Position numbers and translations under genes: made by a program. A stretch of 64,000 nucleotides of DNA from Flavimaribacter sp039888615 (GTDB lineage Bacteria > Pseudomonadota > Alphaproteobacteria > Rhizobiales > Rhizobiaceae), in the NCBI GenBank assembly GCA_039888615.1, contig JBDQQS010000013.1, one strand, 5' to 3'. This document shows, piece after piece, positions 9,112 to 17,354 of this stretch. A model generated the notes under the pieces. That model did no database searches, had not been told where the DNA came from, and saw nothing but the letters and a program-made list of their open reading frames with translations. How positions within the stretch are numbered: the first letter of the stretch is position 1; the number at the start of each line of letters is the position of its first letter.

Positions 9112-9139
9112 TTGACGCGGACCTCATAATTCCTATTTT
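9112..9139 (+). promoter_or_regulatory. Candidate promoter of mbfA
   Basis: TTGACG (9112-9117) and TATTTT (9134-9139) are separated by 16 bases. The -10 element lies inside the left arm of the Irr-type palindrome, so a bound repressor would block polymerase. A start of transcription near 9146 would leave a leader of only about 23 bases. Confidence 0.5.
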
Positions 9140-9164
9140 AGAACGATTCTAAAATAGGAATTAT
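9126..9164. promoter_or_regulatory. Perfect 18-bp inverted repeat, Irr (ICE-type) operator
   Basis: ATAATTCCTATTTTAGAA (9126-9143), spacer CGA, then its exact reverse complement (9147-9164), ending four bases before the mbfA ATG. The core TTTAGAA-N3-TTCTAAA matches what I know of the iron control element bound by Irr, a haem-responsive Fur-family regulator that represses mbfA in Bradyrhizobium and Agrobacterium. The AGGA ribosome site of mbfA lies in the right arm at 9156-9159. Confidence 0.85.
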
Positions 9165-9168
9165 TGCC

Positions 9169-10152
9169 ATGCTGAGCAAGCTGACCGGCGCTCTTCGCCG
9201 CGACTTTTCAAGCTTGAGCGAACAGGAGATCCTGGCGCTCGCCATCTCGTCAGAAGAGGATGACGGGCGCATCTACCTCGCCTATGCGGATTTCCTGCGC
9301 GAGAACTATCCTGGTTCCGCTGCAATCTTCGAGGAGATGGCGGCGGAAGAAGACGGACACCGCCGGCGCCTGATCGATCTCTATCGCAAGCGTTTCGGCG
9401 AGCGCATCTTGCTCATCCGCCGCGACCATGTGCGCGGTTATTACGAGCGCCGGCCGCTCTGGCTGGCCAAGACGCTGTCCATCGACGCCATCCGCAGCGA
9501 GGCGGAGCGGATGGAAGCCCAGGCCGCCCGGTTCTACCGGGAAGCGGCGAAGCGCACGCAGGACGCGGCGACCCGCAAACTGCTGGGCGATCTGGCCCAG
9601 GAAGAGGAGAAGCACGGAACGCAGGCCGAGCGGTTGGTCGCTGAACACGCGCCGGAAGATGTGCGCGAGAAGGAATCCCAGCACGAACGCCGGCAGATGA
9701 TCCTGACCTACATCCAGCCCGGTCTCGCCGGATTGATGGACGGCTCAGTGTCGACGCTGGCGCCGATCTTCGCGGCGGCGTTCGCCACCGGCGACACCTG
9801 GCAGACCTTCCTCGTCGGCCTCGCCGCATCGGTGGGCGCCGGCATCTCCATGGGTTTTACGGAAGTCGCTTCCGACGACGGCGTCATTTCGGGACGCGGC
9901 GCGCCGATCAAGCGGGGTTTTGCGACCGGAATCATGACAACACTGGGCGGCCTCGGCCATGCGCTGCCTTATCTGATCCCGCATTTCCATACGGCGACTG
10001 CGATCGCTATCGTGCTGGTAGTCTGCGAATTGTGGGCGATCAGCTGGATCCAGCACCGGTTCATGGAGACGCCCTGGTCGCGCGCGATCTTCCAGGTTGT
10101 GCTTGGCGGCGCGCTGGTCTTCGCGGCGGGTCTGGCGATCGGCACGGCATAA
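9169..10152 (+). CDS. mbfA: Membrane-bound ferritin-like iron exporter MbfA
   Basis: 327 residues. The N-terminal half (about 15-165) is a rubrerythrin/ferritin-like four-helix domain with paired EExxH-type iron ligands (EEDGHRR near 61 and EEEKHGTQ near 147). The C-terminal part (about 180-327) is a VIT1/CCC1-type transporter domain with several membrane helices. This fusion is the rhizobial iron exporter that removes excess iron and protects against peroxide. An Irr-type palindrome overlaps the promoter and ribosome site, which implies repression when iron is low. Divergent from the YiiX-like gene. Confidence 0.93.
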   Translation: MLSKLTGALRRDFSSLSEQEILALAISSEEDDGRIYLAYADFLRENYPGSAAIFEEMAAEEDGHRRRLIDLYRKRFGERILLIRRDHVRGYYERRPLWLAKTLSIDAIRSEAERMEAQAARFYREAAKRTQDAATRKLLGDLAQEEEKHGTQAERLVAEHAPEDVREKESQHERRQMILTYIQPGLAGLMDGSVSTLAPIFAAAFATGDTWQTFLVGLAASVGAGISMGFTEVASDDGVISGRGAPIKRGFATGIMTTLGGLGHALPYLIPHFHTATAIAIVLVVCELWAISWIQHRFMETPWSRAIFQVVLGGALVFAAGLAIGTA

Positions 10153-10234
10153 TGGCGCAAGAAACGCGCGACAATTGTCGTCTAACCATTCCTGTGCAAC
10201 GGTGGCGCCGCAAGTAAGCGAAAAGGCCACGCCC

Positions 10235-11059
10235 ATGCCACAGCTTGTCGTCGACATTCCGCAATCGATCCTCGACGCGCTTGAAAAGCACTGCGCGCAA
10301 AGCGGAGAAACACCCGACCATGCGATCGCGCGCGCGCTCGCCGACGCGCTTCAGCTCGACCACGGCACGCTGTTTCAGGTCTCGACCTCCGGCGCGCTGA
10401 TCGAGGGCGTGTCGGGCGACGCGGTGTCGATCGCCGCCCTGAAGGAGCAGGGCGACTTCGGGATCGGCACTTTCACTGGTTTCGACGGCGAAATGGTCGC
10501 GCTGGACGGACGCTATTTCCGCGTCGCCGGTGATGGATCCGTGAACGAAGCAGCGGATGAGACAATGACCCCTTTCGCCGTGGTCACGCATTTCGCGCCC
10601 CGGCAGTCAGCGCGGCTCGCACGCTTCGAAACGATGGCTGGGCTCGAAGAGCAACTCGACGCCTTGCGCGACTCCGACAACCACTTTTTCGCTGTCAGGC
10701 TCGATGGAAGGTTTTCGAGGATTCAAACGCGCTCCGTCTCGAAAACGCCTGTTGGCCAGTCATTGTCGGTTGCAGCGGAGCATCAGAGCGTGTTCGCCTA
10801 TGAGGGCGTGTCAGGCGCGCTGATCGGCTTCTGGACGCCAGCCTACGCCAAGACGGTCAATATCGAGGGCTGGCACATCCATTTCATATCCGACGACCGG
10901 TCGAAAGGCGGCCACCTGCTCGATTGCGCGGCGGGCGGGCTCGACTGCCAGATCGAGGCGCTGAACGATTTCCGCATCGCCATTCCCGAAACCACCGCGT
11001 TCCTGAAAGCGCAGCTGACCGGCGATCCGACCGAAGCGCTCGATAAGGCCGAACATTAG
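10235..11059 (+). CDS. budA: Acetolactate decarboxylase with N-terminal RHH-like extension
   Basis: 274 residues from the ATG at 10235 (AAGG about 8 bases upstream). Residues 44-274 are an acetolactate decarboxylase, which makes acetoin from 2-acetolactate: TLFQVSTSGALIEGV near 45-59, and zinc-ligand histidines 213, 215 and 227 in GWHIHF and GGHLLD. The first 42 residues are extra. LVVDIP then two short amphipathic helices read like a ribbon-helix-helix DNA-binding fold. No acetolactate synthase lies nearby, so substrate may come from branched-chain amino acid synthesis. It follows mbfA by 82 bases on the same strand. Enzyme call is firm; the RHH reading is inference. Confidence 0.9.
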   Translation: MPQLVVDIPQSILDALEKHCAQSGETPDHAIARALADALQLDHGTLFQVSTSGALIEGVSGDAVSIAALKEQGDFGIGTFTGFDGEMVALDGRYFRVAGDGSVNEAADETMTPFAVVTHFAPRQSARLARFETMAGLEEQLDALRDSDNHFFAVRLDGRFSRIQTRSVSKTPVGQSLSVAAEHQSVFAYEGVSGALIGFWTPAYAKTVNIEGWHIHFISDDRSKGGHLLDCAAGGLDCQIEALNDFRIAIPETTAFLKAQLTGDPTEALDKAEH

Positions 11060-11064
11060 AAGTT

Positions 11065-14000
11065 TCAAACTCCCGCGCTTTCCAGTTCGCGGTTGAGGCG
11101 TTCGGTTTCGTGCGCCTTGGTCTTGGTGAATCTGGCGAAAACGAGATAGGCGACAGGCGTCAGGAACAGCGTGGCGGCCGTGGCGAGGCCCAGACCGCCG
11201 ACGATCACCCAGCCCAGCGACACGCGCGCTTCGGCGCCGGCGCCGACGGCCAGCACCAGAGGCAAACCGCCAAGCACGGTGGAAATCATGGTCATCATCA
11301 CAGGTCGCAGCCTGCGGATTGCAGCTTCCTCGATCGCGTCGCGCACCGACCGGCCCTCGTCGCGAAGCTGGTTGGCGAATTCGACGATCAGAATACCGTT
11401 CTTGGCCATGATCCCGACCAGCAATACGAGCCCGATCTGGCTGTAGACATTGAGGCTGGTGCCTGTGAACCACATGGCGAACACCGCGCAGGCAAGCCCG
11501 AGCGGCACCGTGAACATAATGATCAGCGCGCTTATGAAGCTTTCGAACTGGGCCGCAAGCACCAGCAGGACGACGACAATCGCGAACAGGAATGTCCGCC
11601 CGATATTGCCTGACGTCTCGTTGAGCGTTGCGGCTTCAGCCAGCGGTATGATGCGCATGCCAGCGGCCAGATGCGGCGCGGTTATGCTTTCGGCTGCGGT
11701 CAGCGCGTCACCGAGCGAAAAATCCGGATCGAGGCTGGCCGTGATCGACACCGAACGCATCTTCTGCTCGCGGCCGAGCTCTGGCGCCACGGCCATTTCC
11801 TCGAGACTCGAAATCGCCGACATTGGCACAGTGCGGCCGTCCCCGGTCTTGAGGAAGATGTTTTCCAGATCCGTCGGATCGTTGATCGGATTGCCGGTCG
11901 AAATCACTTTTATTTCGACGGCGCGGTCCTTGACGAAAACCGTTCCGATGCTGCGGCCGTCGAGCATCGCCTGGATTACGGGCGCAAGCCCGTCAATGTC
12001 GATGTCGAGCATGGCGGCGCGCTCGCGATCCACCGAGATCAGCAATTGCTGCTGGTTGGTCTCATAGGAGAGCCGGACGCGACTGAAGCGCGGATCGTCT
12101 TCCATGTCGCGAATGACGGTTTCCGCCGTTGTGGCCAGTTGGTCGTAGTCGTCGCCGGCGATGGCGAACTGCAATCCGGATCCGGCGCCGCGTATGCCGA
12201 GACTGTTGGGCTGAATGGTGAAGGCGCGCAAACCGGGCACCTGCCCTAGCAGACCGTTGACTTCGTCGGCGATCTCCTGCTGGCTGCGTTTGCGCTCATC
12301 CCAGGGGGCGAGGGTCATGACCAGGAAGGCATTGTTCGCCTTGCCGCCGCGGCCCGCCAGTGAGAACACATTGAGCGCTTCGCCGCTATCCTGCAGCGGT
12401 TTGACGAGGGCTTCGATCTGCTTGAGGCGCGACGAGGTGTAATCAAGGCTGACGCCTTGCGGCGCGGTAATCGACAGGATCACGATCGACCGGTCTTCAG
12501 GCGGCGTCAGCTCCTGCCTCAGACCCGTGAAAACCGGATAGGCGATAGCGGCGAGCAGCACGGCGACGCCGATGACGACAATCGGCATTCGCAGGCAGGC
12601 GCCGAGCATCTTTGCATAAATATTCGCGCAGAATGCGCCGAAGCGGGCGATCGGGCCGGGCGTCTTCCGCTTTTCGGCGTCGCGCGGATCCACGGCCTTG
12701 AGCAGTCTTGAGGCAAGCATTGGACACAGCGACAGCGCAACGATTGACGATATCAGCACGGCGATCGTCAGCACGAAGCCGAATTCGCGAAAGAGGCCGC
12801 CGGTCTTGCCTGGCAGAAACGATATCGGCACGAAGACGGCCGCCAGTGTCGCAGTCGTGGTGATGACAGCGAAAAACACCTGACGGGCGCCCACTACCGC
12901 CGCGGCTCTGGGACCAAGGCCGCGATTGCGCTGGGTGACGATGTTCTCGAGCACGACGATCGCGTCGTCGACAACCATTCCGGTCGCCAGCACAAGGGCG
13001 AGAAGGGTCAGGATATTGATTGATAGTCCGGCGAGCCAGATGCCGGCGACCGCGCCGATCAGCGCTACAGGCAACGTAATCGCCGGGATGATCGTCGCCC
13101 GCACATTGAGTAGGAAGAGATAGATGACCGCAATGACGATAAGGATTGCCAGAAGCAGCGACTTGACCACTTCCTCGATCGAGGCGCTGATGAAAGTCGC
13201 GTCGTCGCTGGTGACGCGGATATCGACGTCCGGCGGGAGGACGTCCCTGATCTCGTCGACGGCGGCCCGCACGGCCGCGGATATTTCAAGCGTGTTCGAT
13301 CCGGCTTGACGCACCACGCCAAGCCCAATGCCCGCCCTGCCATTGGCGCGCAGGGTCGAATCGCCGGGATCTGGACCGTAGGAAATGACCGCCACATCCG
13401 ACAGCTTGGTCTTGTCGGACAACATCGTCGCATCGAATTCCTCGGTCGAGTCGATCGCGGCAGAAGCGCGCACCACGATGTCCTGGCTGGAGCTTGTGAG
13501 CGAACCGGCCGGCGCGTCAAAGGCTGCCGAATTGAGGGCGGACGCCAAGTCGCCGACCGTCAGGCCGCGGCTTGCGAGCCGGTTCGGATCGACATCAATG
13601 CGGAAGATCTTGTCGCGATCGCCATAGACATAAACGTCGGCGACGCCCGGAATGGCCGTCAAACGGTCAAGCACGTCGTCCTCGACCAGTATCGTCATGT
13701 CCTGGACGGTCAGCGCGTCCGACGTCACGGCGATCCGCATCACCGCCTGGGCGTTGTCGTCCGCCTTGATGACGCGCACTTCGTCGATATCGTCCGGCAG
13801 ATCTCTCGAAATGCGGCTGATCGCGTCTTTCAGATCATTGGCGGCGACATTGATGTCGACAGATTCGTTGAACTCCACGGTCACCCGGCTGCGGCCAAGC
13901 GAGGATGTGGACGAGATCGAGCGCACGCCGGGCACGCGTCCGGCGGCGCCTTCGATGCGCGCGGTGATTTCCCTGTCGATGGTTTCGGGCGCAGCACCCG

Positions 14001-14190
14001 TATAGTCTGTTCTTACGGTGACCACCGGACTGTCGACCTCCGGCAATTCGCGGATTTCGACGCCGAAGAGCGCGGCAATGCCGCCAACGAGAATGAGCAG
14101 ATTGATGACGGAGGCAAGCACCGGCCGTCGCACGAACAGCGCGGTGAAACCGCCGCTGTCTGTTTTCTTTTCGTTTTCGCTCTTATCCAC
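11065..14190 (-). CDS. RND (HAE1-type) multidrug efflux permease
   Basis: 1041 residues, the standard length for AcrB/MexF-like proton-driven drug pumps. The first membrane helix follows FVRRPVLASV. Two large periplasmic loops separate membrane segments 1-2 and 7-8. The transmembrane-4 proton-relay pair is present in GMVVDDAIVVLENI. Downstream of it the family motif FREFGFVLTIAV is seen. Starts with GTG directly after the TAG stop of the adaptor gene, so the two are coupled. No outer-membrane factor is encoded here; a TolC-like protein elsewhere would be needed. Substrate range cannot be read from the sequence. Confidence 0.95.
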   Translation of the reverse strand: MDKSENEKKTDSGGFTALFVRRPVLASVINLLILVGGIAALFGVEIRELPEVDSPVVTVRTDYTGAAPETIDREITARIEGAAGRVPGVRSISSTSSLGRSRVTVEFNESVDINVAANDLKDAISRISRDLPDDIDEVRVIKADDNAQAVMRIAVTSDALTVQDMTILVEDDVLDRLTAIPGVADVYVYGDRDKIFRIDVDPNRLASRGLTVGDLASALNSAAFDAPAGSLTSSSQDIVVRASAAIDSTEEFDATMLSDKTKLSDVAVISYGPDPGDSTLRANGRAGIGLGVVRQAGSNTLEISAAVRAAVDEIRDVLPPDVDIRVTSDDATFISASIEEVVKSLLLAILIVIAVIYLFLLNVRATIIPAITLPVALIGAVAGIWLAGLSINILTLLALVLATGMVVDDAIVVLENIVTQRNRGLGPRAAAVVGARQVFFAVITTTATLAAVFVPISFLPGKTGGLFREFGFVLTIAVLISSIVALSLCPMLASRLLKAVDPRDAEKRKTPGPIARFGAFCANIYAKMLGACLRMPIVVIGVAVLLAAIAYPVFTGLRQELTPPEDRSIVILSITAPQGVSLDYTSSRLKQIEALVKPLQDSGEALNVFSLAGRGGKANNAFLVMTLAPWDERKRSQQEIADEVNGLLGQVPGLRAFTIQPNSLGIRGAGSGLQFAIAGDDYDQLATTAETVIRDMEDDPRFSRVRLSYETNQQQLLISVDRERAAMLDIDIDGLAPVIQAMLDGRSIGTVFVKDRAVEIKVISTGNPINDPTDLENIFLKTGDGRTVPMSAISSLEEMAVAPELGREQKMRSVSITASLDPDFSLGDALTAAESITAPHLAAGMRIIPLAEAATLNETSGNIGRTFLFAIVVVLLVLAAQFESFISALIIMFTVPLGLACAVFAMWFTGTSLNVYSQIGLVLLVGIMAKNGILIVEFANQLRDEGRSVRDAIEEAAIRRLRPVMMTMISTVLGGLPLVLAVGAGAEARVSLGWVIVGGLGLATAATLFLTPVAYLVFARFTKTKAHETERLNRELESAGV

Positions 14191-15354
14191 CTACGAGCCT
14201 CTGAAAACGGGCGAGCCGGTGTTTCGGGTAATTTCCAGGTCGGAACCCGGTCGCAGGCTCTGCAGACCCTCCGTCACGACCTCGTCGCCTTCCGCAACGT
14301 CGCCGGACACCAGCACGTAGTCGGCGTTGCGCTGCAGGATCGATACCGGAACGCGGTCGGACTTGCCGTTCTTCACCTTCCAGACATAGGGACCCGACGA
14401 ACTCCATTGGACGGCCAGCGGATCGACCGCCGGGAATGTCTCGCCCGGGAATTTCAGAACGACCCGAAACGACATGCCGGGGCGCATGCGATCATCCTCG
14501 TTGTCAAGAATGGCGCGAACCTGGATGGTGCGGCTCGCTCTGTCGACGCGGCTGCCGACCGTGCTGACCTTACCCTCAATGCGAACGCCGGGCAGGGCAA
14601 TCGCGGTGACTTCGACCGGCTGGTTCTGTCGTATCTGCAGGCTGAATCGCTCCGGAACCCAGAAATCGAGAAAAATTGATGACCGGTCGTCAATGGTGAC
14701 TATCTCGGTCTGTTGGGTGACATAGTCCCCGGTTTCCGCCTCAATGAAACCGACGATTCCATCGATCGGCGCAATGACCGAGCGCCGTCTCAGCGCCAGT
14801 TCGGCCTCGCGCAGATCAAGTTCGGCGTTGTCGCGCTCGATCCGTGCGTCAATCAGCTGAACCTGGCTTGCAGCGCGGGCGGTCACGAGCTGTTCGTAGC
14901 GCTTGACCTTTTCGTCAGCGACTTCGAACGCCAGCTTCGCCTGATCTCTTGCAATAGACTCGGTGTCGGAATCCAGTTCGGCCAGCAGGTCGCCCGCCTC
15001 GACCTTGTCGCCCGGAAGAACCAGAACCGCTTCAAGGATGCCTTCGGAGCGCGGCACCACTTTCACCGACCGGACTGCTTCGCCATCTCCGATCGCGCTG
15101 ATTCTGTCATTGATGGCCGCGTTTCCAACCATCGAAGTGATGACCGGGCTGGGTTGACCGGCGCCGCGGCGCTGCGCGCCGCTATCCGTTTTTGCGACCT
15201 GCCCGTCTCCGTCGCCGGAAATCAGGGCGACGATCGATTGCGGCACACCGAAGTTTGTCAGTTTGCCGGCGGCCGATGCATCCAGTCTCGCCCAGGCGAC
15301 TAGCGCAACAAGCAACAGGCAAATCAGAAGCAGGGACTGCTTGAACCAGCTCAT
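14191..15354 (-). CDS. RND periplasmic adaptor (membrane fusion) protein
   Basis: 387 residues from the ATG at 15354, which has GGAGA six bases upstream; an 18-codon extension lacks support. A single N-terminal anchor (LLLICLLLVALVAW) precedes a lipoyl domain (SEGILEAVLVLPGDKVEAGD), a short alpha-hairpin (about 140-200), the second lipoyl half (IAPIDGIVGFIEAETGDYV) and a beta-barrel. It bridges the RND pump encoded immediately downstream and an outer-membrane channel. No TetR-type repressor gene is adjacent. Confidence 0.92.
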   Translation of the reverse strand: MSWFKQSLLLICLLLVALVAWARLDASAAGKLTNFGVPQSIVALISGDGDGQVAKTDSGAQRRGAGQPSPVITSMVGNAAINDRISAIGDGEAVRSVKVVPRSEGILEAVLVLPGDKVEAGDLLAELDSDTESIARDQAKLAFEVADEKVKRYEQLVTARAASQVQLIDARIERDNAELDLREAELALRRRSVIAPIDGIVGFIEAETGDYVTQQTEIVTIDDRSSIFLDFWVPERFSLQIRQNQPVEVTAIALPGVRIEGKVSTVGSRVDRASRTIQVRAILDNEDDRMRPGMSFRVVLKFPGETFPAVDPLAVQWSSSGPYVWKVKNGKSDRVPVSILQRNADYVLVSGDVAEGDEVVTEGLQSLRPGSDLEITRNTGSPVFRGS

Positions 15355-15465
15355 CTTTTCTCCGAATTGGGGACCGGTTTCCGGTCGGCCGGCCGCCTTG
15401 CCCCTCATGATAGAGCAAATGCGCGCTTCGACCAGCAGAAAAGCGAAATTAAGGCCTATGCGGCG

Positions 15466-16509
15466 TCAGATCGGTCGGGGTTGATCACGATATATTGACT
15501 GAATCTCGTCAAGGACCGCGTCGGAAAGAGTCATATCCGAGGCGGTAATGTCGATCTTCAGCTGGTGCATGGACGTCGCGCCAATAATCGGAACCGTCGG
15601 AAAGGGGCGGGAAAGGCAAAAGGCGATCGCCATCTGTGCAGGATCAAGCCCGTGGCGGGCGGCGACGTCGAGATAACGCGCAATCGCCGCTTTCGAAACT
15701 TCATGATAGCGCCCGTTCAGGTTTTCCTGAATCGTCATGCGCGATCCGGCCGGTGTTGATCCATCGGCGTATTTGCCGGACAGACATCCGGCCGCCAGCG
15801 GCGACCAGGCAAGCAGCGTCACATCCTCAAGCGCGCTGACTTCGGCAAGATCGAGATCGAACAGACGCGTTAGCAGATTATATTCATTCTGGATGGACGC
15901 GATGCGCGGCAGGCCATGGCGATTGCTCGCTTCGATGAACTTCATTACGCCCCAGGCGCTCTCGTTGGACAGGCCGAAGGCGCGCAGCTTGCCCTCTTCC
16001 TTGAGCCGCGCGACCTCGCCAAGAATATCGGCGACTTCCTGATCCATGTCGCCGGCGTTCAGCGTACGCGGATCGTAAGTCCAGTGCTTGCGGAAATGAT
16101 AGGATCCGCGATTGGGCCAGTGAAGCTGGTAGAGATCGATGTAATCCGTCTGCAGGCGCGTCAGACTGTCTTCGAGCGCTTCCCTGACGGTCGCTCCGTC
16201 GACGCGGCGTCCGTTGCGGACATCGCGATTGCCTTCGCCGGTCACCTTCGTGGCGACGACCAGACGGTCCCGGTCCGGCCGGCCCTTGAGCCATGTGCCG
16301 ATGATCTCTTCGGTGCGGCCGGTGGTTTCGGCCAGACGCGGCGTCGTCGGATACATTTCGGCGGTGTCGATGAAGTTGATTCCCTGATCGACAGCGAAAT
16401 CAAGCTGTTCATGACCTTCGGCTTCGCTGTTCTGCGATCCCCATGTCATCGACCCGAGGCAAATTTCGCTCACGCTCAGGTCGCTGCGACCCAGCTTTTG
16501 ATAGTTCAT
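15466..16509 (-). CDS. Aldo/keto reductase, Tas-like
   Basis: 347 residues, a TIM-barrel NADP-dependent oxidoreductase. The catalytic tetrad is visible: Asp and Tyr in FIDTAEMYP, Lys in VVATKV, His in LYQLHWPNR. The sequence MNYQKLGRSDLSVSEICLGS and the extended loop after TAEMYP are typical of the Tas/YghZ branch of AKR enzymes. It stands alone, 111 bases downstream in orientation from the adaptor gene and convergent with nothing. Natural substrate is not known; carbonyl detoxification is plausible. Confidence 0.93.
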   Translation of the reverse strand: MNYQKLGRSDLSVSEICLGSMTWGSQNSEAEGHEQLDFAVDQGINFIDTAEMYPTTPRLAETTGRTEEIIGTWLKGRPDRDRLVVATKVTGEGNRDVRNGRRVDGATVREALEDSLTRLQTDYIDLYQLHWPNRGSYHFRKHWTYDPRTLNAGDMDQEVADILGEVARLKEEGKLRAFGLSNESAWGVMKFIEASNRHGLPRIASIQNEYNLLTRLFDLDLAEVSALEDVTLLAWSPLAAGCLSGKYADGSTPAGSRMTIQENLNGRYHEVSKAAIARYLDVAARHGLDPAQMAIAFCLSRPFPTVPIIGATSMHQLKIDITASDMTLSDAVLDEIQSIYRDQPRPI

Positions 16510-16593
16510 CCCTGTCTCCGATAGAAATGGAAGCAGACCGCCACACGGCGGCGCCTCTTCAGACTGATGGTTATTCGCCGATCTTAGCAGAAA

Positions 16594-17220
16594 TCAGTTG
16601 GGAATCGATCCCACCATCAGTTCGTCGCCATTCTCAATGCTGACCCAGCGGCCCGCATGGAAGCTGGCCTGGCGCTTGAGGTAGGTGTAGGGCGTGTCGA
16701 TCCACAGACGCACCTCGTCATCGAGATTGTCGAGCACGTAGTCGCCTTCGGCCGTTCTCAGCGTCAGCACTGCGTGGCCTTCGCCGTTGCGCTTGCGAAC
16801 CACCGTGATCAGAAGATCCGAGGACGGAAAGCCGCGCTTCATCAACATTGCGCGCTTTTGCAGGACATAATCCTCGCAATCGCCAAAGGCTCCCGGATAG
16901 GACCAGACTTCCTCCCGACCGTGTATTTCCTCATCTGTCATCGGCATGACGGAATAGTTGACGGCCGTGTTGACTTCCCGAACGACGGACCAGCCATAGG
17001 TGGTGACCCGGGACGGCGGCTTTTCCGCTTGTGTGCGGGCGCACTCGTCGCGGTGAAGACGGCAGAATTCGTAGTGGCCAATGGGCTGAGAAGTCATCCC
17101 GCCTTCCAGCATCGATGAATATCCGTGCGGATTGGCGAGTTGCGCCGCTAGCGCCGTTGGCGTCACGTTTGCCATAACAGCCAGGCCGACAACCATTGCA
17201 TGCAAGAAAAAGCGTCCCAT
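16594..17220 (-). CDS. LapG-like transglutaminase-fold cysteine protease (BTLCP)
   Basis: 208 residues. A signal peptide ends near Ala-Leu-Ala-Ala (about 23-26), so the protein is periplasmic. The catalytic triad of the bacterial transglutaminase-like cysteine proteinase family is present: Cys115 in FGDCEDYVLQKR, His149 in GEGHAVLTL, Asp164 in YVLDNLDD. The Pseudomonas member LapG cleaves the biofilm adhesin LapA under control of the c-di-GMP receptor LapD. No lapD or giant adhesin is in the window, so the target here is unknown. Two perfect TTAA-N7-TTAA sites lie upstream, which suggests CtrA control. Confidence 0.88.
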   Translation of the reverse strand: MGRFFLHAMVVGLAVMANVTPTALAAQLANPHGYSSMLEGGMTSQPIGHYEFCRLHRDECARTQAEKPPSRVTTYGWSVVREVNTAVNYSVMPMTDEEIHGREEVWSYPGAFGDCEDYVLQKRAMLMKRGFPSSDLLITVVRKRNGEGHAVLTLRTAEGDYVLDNLDDEVRLWIDTPYTYLKRQASFHAGRWVSIENGDELMVGSIPN

Positions 17221-17253
17221 AAACGACCGGTCCCCGTACCCCCGCGAACATCG

Positions 17254-17268
17254 TTAATGAACAGTTAA
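17254..17268. promoter_or_regulatory. Candidate CtrA box 1 upstream of the LapG-like gene
   Basis: TTAA (17254-17257), seven bases, TTAA (17265-17268): an exact match to the TTAA-N7-TTAA core of the alphaproteobacterial cell-cycle regulator CtrA. It is 34 bases upstream of the protease start codon. Confidence 0.6.
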
Positions 17269-17283
17269 AGGGAGACGCGGCTA

Positions 17284-17298
17284 TTAAGTCAATCTTAA
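17284..17298. promoter_or_regulatory. Candidate CtrA box 2 upstream of the LapG-like gene
   Basis: TTAA (17284-17287), seven bases, TTAA (17295-17298). It repeats the first box 30 bases away, that is about three helical turns, so both lie on the same face of the DNA. Tandem in-phase placement strengthens the reading as real CtrA sites. Confidence 0.6.
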
Positions 17299-17309
17299 GC
17301 ATTGGAAAG

Positions 17310-17330
17310 TTCCGGTTATGGTTACCGGAA
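17310..17330 (-). terminator. Weak hairpin, possibly terminating upstream transcripts
   Basis: TTCCGGT (17310-17316) pairs with ACCGGAA (17324-17330) around a 7-base loop. On the minus strand it is followed by CTTTCC rather than a clean T run. It lies between the hydrolase stop and the CtrA boxes and may separate the two genes transcriptionally. Confidence 0.35.
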
Positions 17331-17354
17331 AAGTTAACAGCGGGAAGTTTTACG

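Noticed and set aside
13306..14679. 457-residue plus-strand frame opposite the RND pump genes
   Set aside because: Shadow of two well-supported efflux genes.
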